Shown: piece after piece, positions 60,125 through 64,000 of the stretch | How the letters are laid out: every line of letters begins with the position of its first letter | Numbering within the stretch: the first letter of the stretch is position 1 | Origin: Burkholderia cepacia ATCC 25416 | GTDB taxonomy: Bacteria; Pseudomonadota; Gammaproteobacteria; Burkholderiales; Burkholderiaceae | Assembly (NCBI RefSeq): GCF_001411495.1 | Contig: NZ_CP012981.1 | Span: 620,001 to 684,000, forward strand | Length of the DNA: 64,000 nucleotides | Direction of reading: 5' to 3' | Made by a program: the position numbers and the translations under genes | The notes under the pieces: model-generated | Databases searched by the model: none | What the model was told of the DNA's origin: nothing | Seen by the model: only the letters and a program-made list of their open reading frames with translations

Positions 60125-60132
<8 letters not shown>
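58987..60132 (-). CDS. TraB/GumN-family protein
   Basis: Up to 381 residues (359 from ATG 60066, MRAYRYARRWG). After a signal-anchor-like N-terminus (AALAGACVAASLVVPVESAR) comes the TraB/GumN domain: VTLYVLGTLHTGDPSDYPSA with the first catalytic-type motif, TLALELSPDDLLES, and the C-terminal FVAIGALHLGGPRGVLELLR. TraB/GumN proteins (Tiki-like) include putative metalloproteases and pheromone-shutdown proteins; many are periplasmic. It is the last gene behind the dpp operon, overlapping dppF by eight bases if the long start is used, so it may be co-transcribed. Its substrate is unknown. Confidence 0.82.
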
Positions 60133-61137
<1,005 letters not shown>

Positions 61138-61141
<4 letters not shown>

Positions 61142-62136
61142 CGTGCACCTCCCGTCAGGTCGAGGTTGGAAACATTGAGCGGCTTGATGCAGCGCGCACG
61201 CATCGCATCGTTGGCCGGCACCAGCGTATCGAGCGCCGGCCGCGCCTTGCGGCAATCATCGACGACGTACTTGCAGCGCGGCGCGAACAGGCACCCGGAC
61301 GGGCGATCATCGCGGCCCGGCACCATGCCCGGCAATGCGGCAAGGCGACGCGCCCCCTTATTGTGCTCGGGAATCGCGGCGAGCAGCGCTTCGGTGTACG
61401 GATGATGCGGCGCGCGGAAGATGTCGGGCACGCGATTGGTCTCGATGACCTCGCCCGCGTACATCACCGCGACACGCTGCGCGACTTCCGACACCACGGC
61501 CAGGTCGTGCGAGATCAGCACGAGCGCCATCCCGCGCTCCTTCTGCAGCTTCACGAGCAGGTCCATGATCTGCGCCTGGATCGTCACGTCGAGCGCGGTG
61601 GTCGGCTCGTCGGCGATCAGCAGCTTCGGGTTGCACGCGACGGCCATCGCGATCATCACGCGCTGGTTCATCCCGCCCGACATCTGGTGCGGGAACGACG
61701 CGATGCGGTTCTTCGCATCGGGAATGCCGACCTGGTCGAGCAGTTCGAGCGCGCGCCGGTGCAGCGCGTCGCCGCGCAGCCCTTCGTGCAGCTTCAGCAC
61801 TTCCTTGATCTGGTAACCGACGGTGTAGCTCGGGTTCAGGCTCGTCAGCGCATCCTGGAACACCATCGCGATGTCCTTGCCGACGATCTTGCGGCGCGCT
61901 TTCGGCGATGCCTTCAGCAGGTCCACGCCGTTGAACGTGACCTCGTCGGCCGTCACCTTGCCGGGTGCGTCGATCAGGCCCATCAGCGCCATCATCGTCA
62001 CGCTCTTGCCCGAGCCCGATTCGCCGACGACGCCCACCACCTCGCCCGGCGCGATCGACAGGTTGATCCGGTCGACGGCGGGCAGGCCGTTGAAGTTCAC
62101 CGCGAGATTGCGGATGGTCAGTAGGTTCTCGCTCAT
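61138..62136 (-). CDS. dppD: Dipeptide ABC transporter ATP-binding protein DppD
   Basis: A 332-residue ABC ATPase. Walker [11 protein letters not shown]-loop [20 protein letters not shown], signature MSGGMNQR, Walker [21 protein letters not shown], and C-terminal [20 protein letters not shown]. It is the partner of DppF. It starts one base after dppC ends and overlaps dppF by four bases. Peptide specificity cannot be told from these subunits. Confidence 0.94.
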
Positions 62137-62137
62137 G

Positions 62138-63055
62138 TCATGCCATCCGCTTCAGTTTGGGATCGAGCGCGTCGCGCAGCCCGTCGCCGAGCAGGTTGAT
62201 CGCGAGCACCGAAATCAGGATCGACAGGCCGGGCATCGTCACGATCCACCATGCGTTGTCGATGTAGTCGCGCGCGGACGCGAGCATCGCGCCCCACTCG
62301 GCGGTCGGCGGCTGCACGCCGAGGCCGAGGAAGCCGAGCGCGGCCGCGTCGAGGATCGCCGACGAGAAGCCGAGCGTCGCCTGCACGATCAGCGGCGCCG
62401 TGCAGTTGGGCAGCACCTGCGAGAACATCAGGCGCAGCGTGCCGGCACCGGCCACGCGCGACGCCGTCACGTACTCCTTCTGCAGTTCGCCGAGCGCCGA
62501 CGCACGCGTGAGACGCACATAGGCCGGCAGCGCGACGATCGCGATCGCGAACATCGTGTTGGTGAGGCCCGGGCCGATGATCGCGACGACCGCGACCGCG
62601 AGCAGCAGCGACGGCAGCGCGAGCAGCACGTCCATGATGCGCATCACGGGCGTGTCGGCCCACTTCTGGAAGAACGCGGCGACGAGCCCGAGCACGATGC
62701 CGGGGATCAGCGCGAGCACGACCGACACGAAGCCGATCCAGAACGACATCCGTGCGCCGAACATCAGGCGCGACAGGATGTCGCGGCCCGCTTCGTCGGT
62801 GCCGAGGATGAATTGCCAGTTGCCGCCCGCGAGCCATGCGGGCGGAATCTTCACGTAGTCGCGGTATTGCTCGACCGGGCTGTGCGGCGCGAGCACCGGT
62901 GCGAGCAGCGCGACCAGGATCAGCACGATCACGACGATCCCGGCGCCGACGGCGCCGCGGTTGCGCGAGAAGTTGGCCCAGAACTCGCGCAGCGCGAGCG
63001 CACGGCCGCCGGCCGGCGCGGATTCGCTCGGCAAGGTGTTTTGCAGATTGCTCAT
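62138..63055 (-). CDS. dppC: Dipeptide ABC transporter permease DppC
   Basis: A 305-residue inner-membrane permease with about six membrane segments and an N-terminal OppC-type domain ([20 protein letters not shown]). The conserved [20 protein letters not shown] and EAA-type loop [20 protein letters not shown] are present. It pairs with DppB. It lies four bases after dppB and one base before dppD. Confidence 0.94.
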   Translation of the reverse strand: MSNLQNTLPSESAPAGGRALALREFWANFSRNRGAVGAGIVVIVLILVALLAPVLAPHSPVEQYRDYVKIPPAWLAGGNWQFILGTDEAGRDILSRLMFGARMSFWIGFVSVVLALIPGIVLGLVAAFFQKWADTPVMRIMDVLLALPSLLLAVAVVAIIGPGLTNTMFAIAIVALPAYVRLTRASALGELQKEYVTASRVAGAGTLRLMFSQVLPNCTAPLIVQATLGFSSAILDAAALGFLGLGVQPPTAEWGAMLASARDYIDNAWWIVTMPGLSILISVLAINLLGDGLRDALDPKLKRMA

Positions 63056-63059
63056 GGAA

Positions 63060-64000
63060 TTACCTCGTGTGGCGGATGCGCGGATTCAGCACGCCGTACA
63101 GCAGGTCGACGACCAGGTTCACGACGATCACGAGCGTCGCGATCAGCAGGATGCCGCCCTGGACGACCGGATAGTCGCGACGGCCGATCGCATCGATCAG
63201 CCACTTGCCGACACCGGGCCACGAAAAGAGCGTCTCGGTCAGCACGGCGCCCGCGAGCAGCGTGCCGATCTGCAGGCCGATCACGGTGACGACCGGGATC
63301 AGCGCATTGCGCAGCGCATGCACGACGACCACGCGCGCGGGCGACAGCCCCTTCGCGCGTGCGGTGCGGATGTAGTCCTCGCGCAGCACTTCGAGCATCG
63401 ACGAGCGCGTCATCCGTGCGATCACCGCGAGCGGGATCGTGCCGAGCACGATCGCGGGCAGGATCAGGTGGCTGACCGCCGACTTGAACGAGCCTTCGTC
63501 CGGCGCGAGCAGCGCGTCGATCAGCATGAAGCCCGTCGGATGGGGGAAGTCGTATTCGACGGCGATGCGCCCCGACACGGGCGTCCAGCCGAGGTATGAC
63601 GAAAACACCATGATGAGGATCAGCCCCCACCAGAAGATCGGCATCGAGTAGCCGGTGAGCGCGGTGCCCATCACGCCGTGATCGACGACCGAGCCGCGCC
63701 GCAGCGCGGCGATCACGCCGGCCGGCAGGCCGACCGCGAGCGCGAACACGAGCGCGCACAGCGACAGTTCGACGGTCGCCGGGAAGCGCGCGAAGAACTC
63801 GCCCGCGACGCTCGTGTTGGTGATGATCGACGTGCCGAGGTCGCCATGCAGCGCCCGGCCGATGTAGTGGAGGTACTGCATGGGCAGCGGCTGGTCGAGC
63901 CCGAGGCGTTTCATCGCCTCCGCATGCATCGCGGGATCGACGCCGCGCTCGCCCATCATCACTTCGATGGGGTCGCCCGGTATCAGGTGAATCAGCGCAA
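63060..64000 (-). CDS. dppB: Dipeptide ABC transporter permease DppB (N-terminus outside the window)
   Basis: The last ~313 residues of a permease that runs out of the window; the reading continues in frame to base 64000 (LIHLIPGDPIEVMMGERGVD). Typical OppB/DppB features: PGDP near the start, LDQPLPMQYLHYIGRALHGD, EVLREDYIRTARAKGLSPAR (EAA loop), and VGKWLIDAIGRRDYPVVQGG. The start codon lies beyond the window. The periplasmic binding protein (dppA) is probably further upstream, also out of view. Confidence 0.93.
   Translation of the reverse strand, partial: ALIHLIPGDPIEVMMGERGVDPAMHAEAMKRLGLDQPLPMQYLHYIGRALHGDLGTSIITNTSVAGEFFARFPATVELSLCALVFALAVGLPAGVIAALRRGSVVDHGVMGTALTGYSMPIFWWGLILIMVFSSYLGWTPVSGRIAVEYDFPHPTGFMLIDALLAPDEGSFKSAVSHLILPAIVLGTIPLAVIARMTRSSMLEVLREDYIRTARAKGLSPARVVVVHALRNALIPVVTVIGLQIGTLLAGAVLTETLFSWPGVGKWLIDAIGRRDYPVVQGGILLIATLVIVVNLVVDLLYGVLNPRIRHTR

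Overview
The window is high-GC DNA with tightly packed genes and the codon use and gene content of a Burkholderiales chromosome. Trimeric porins, a DUF3138 outer-membrane protein, FTR1/cupredoxin iron genes and the flgBCDEFGHIJ-ycgR-flgKL layout all point to Burkholderia, most likely the B. cepacia complex. I assign this from gene content, not from a database match. No rRNA, tRNA, CRISPR array, prophage or complete insertion sequence was seen.

Layout. 1-1.9 kb: the end of glmS, a type II toxin-antitoxin locus with an intact antitoxin but a broken toxin, and two small hypothetical genes. 2-3.7 kb: an FTR1 iron permease with its cupredoxin, and a small heavy-metal-binding protein behind a MerR-type promoter. 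3.8-19.2 kb: a large putrescine/polyamine locus. puuC and puuR are on the minus strand. puuD, puuA, an aminotransferase, potFGHI, a DUF3138 protein and two puuB-like oxidases are on the plus strand. Together they import putrescine, gamma-glutamylate it, oxidise it to gamma-glutamyl-GABA and release GABA, with the aminotransferase as a possible parallel route. 19.4-21.2 kb: a CsgG / DUF4810 / DUF799 lipoprotein operon. 21.9-29.8 kb: glutathione reductase, a small conserved protein, a porin, a YoaK-type membrane protein, a two-subunit chromate transporter with a divergent LysR regulator, and a uracil/xanthine permease.

30-44.7 kb is the flagellar basal-body/hook cluster. flgL, flgK, ycgR, flgJ, flgI, flgH, flgG, flgF, flgE, flgD, flgC and flgB run leftward; flgA, flgM and flgN run rightward. 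Near-consensus sigma-28 promoters (TAAA-type -35, 11-bp gap, GCCG-type -10) precede flgK, ycgR and flgM. 44.9-55.7 kb: a secreted GDSL lipase, an aminopeptidase P, an XRE-cupin regulator with a basic tail, cca, a glutathione S-transferase, an NDUFA9-like protein, a soluble lytic transglycosylase, 5-formyl-THF cyclo-ligase and a MarR-like regulator. 55.9-58.4 kb: the 5-oxoprolinase operon pxpBCA. 59-64 kb: a TraB/GumN-like protein and the dipeptide ABC transporter genes dppF, dppD, dppC and (cut by the window edge) dppB.

The most unusual non-coding feature is a pair of elaborate palindromic elements, one between flgK and flgL (31294-31580) and one beside the lytic transglycosylase gene (52291-52522). 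They share a layout: outer inverted repeats of 31-32 bp, a 24-nt-arm hairpin around a GAATAC/GTATTC core, and a second long hairpin. Much of the arm sequence differs between the two copies while each copy stays self-complementary. Other points are a long structured leader before puuD, an AT-rich patch with perfect inverted repeats at 21.5 kb, and a ~90-residue module shared by FlgK and FlgL.
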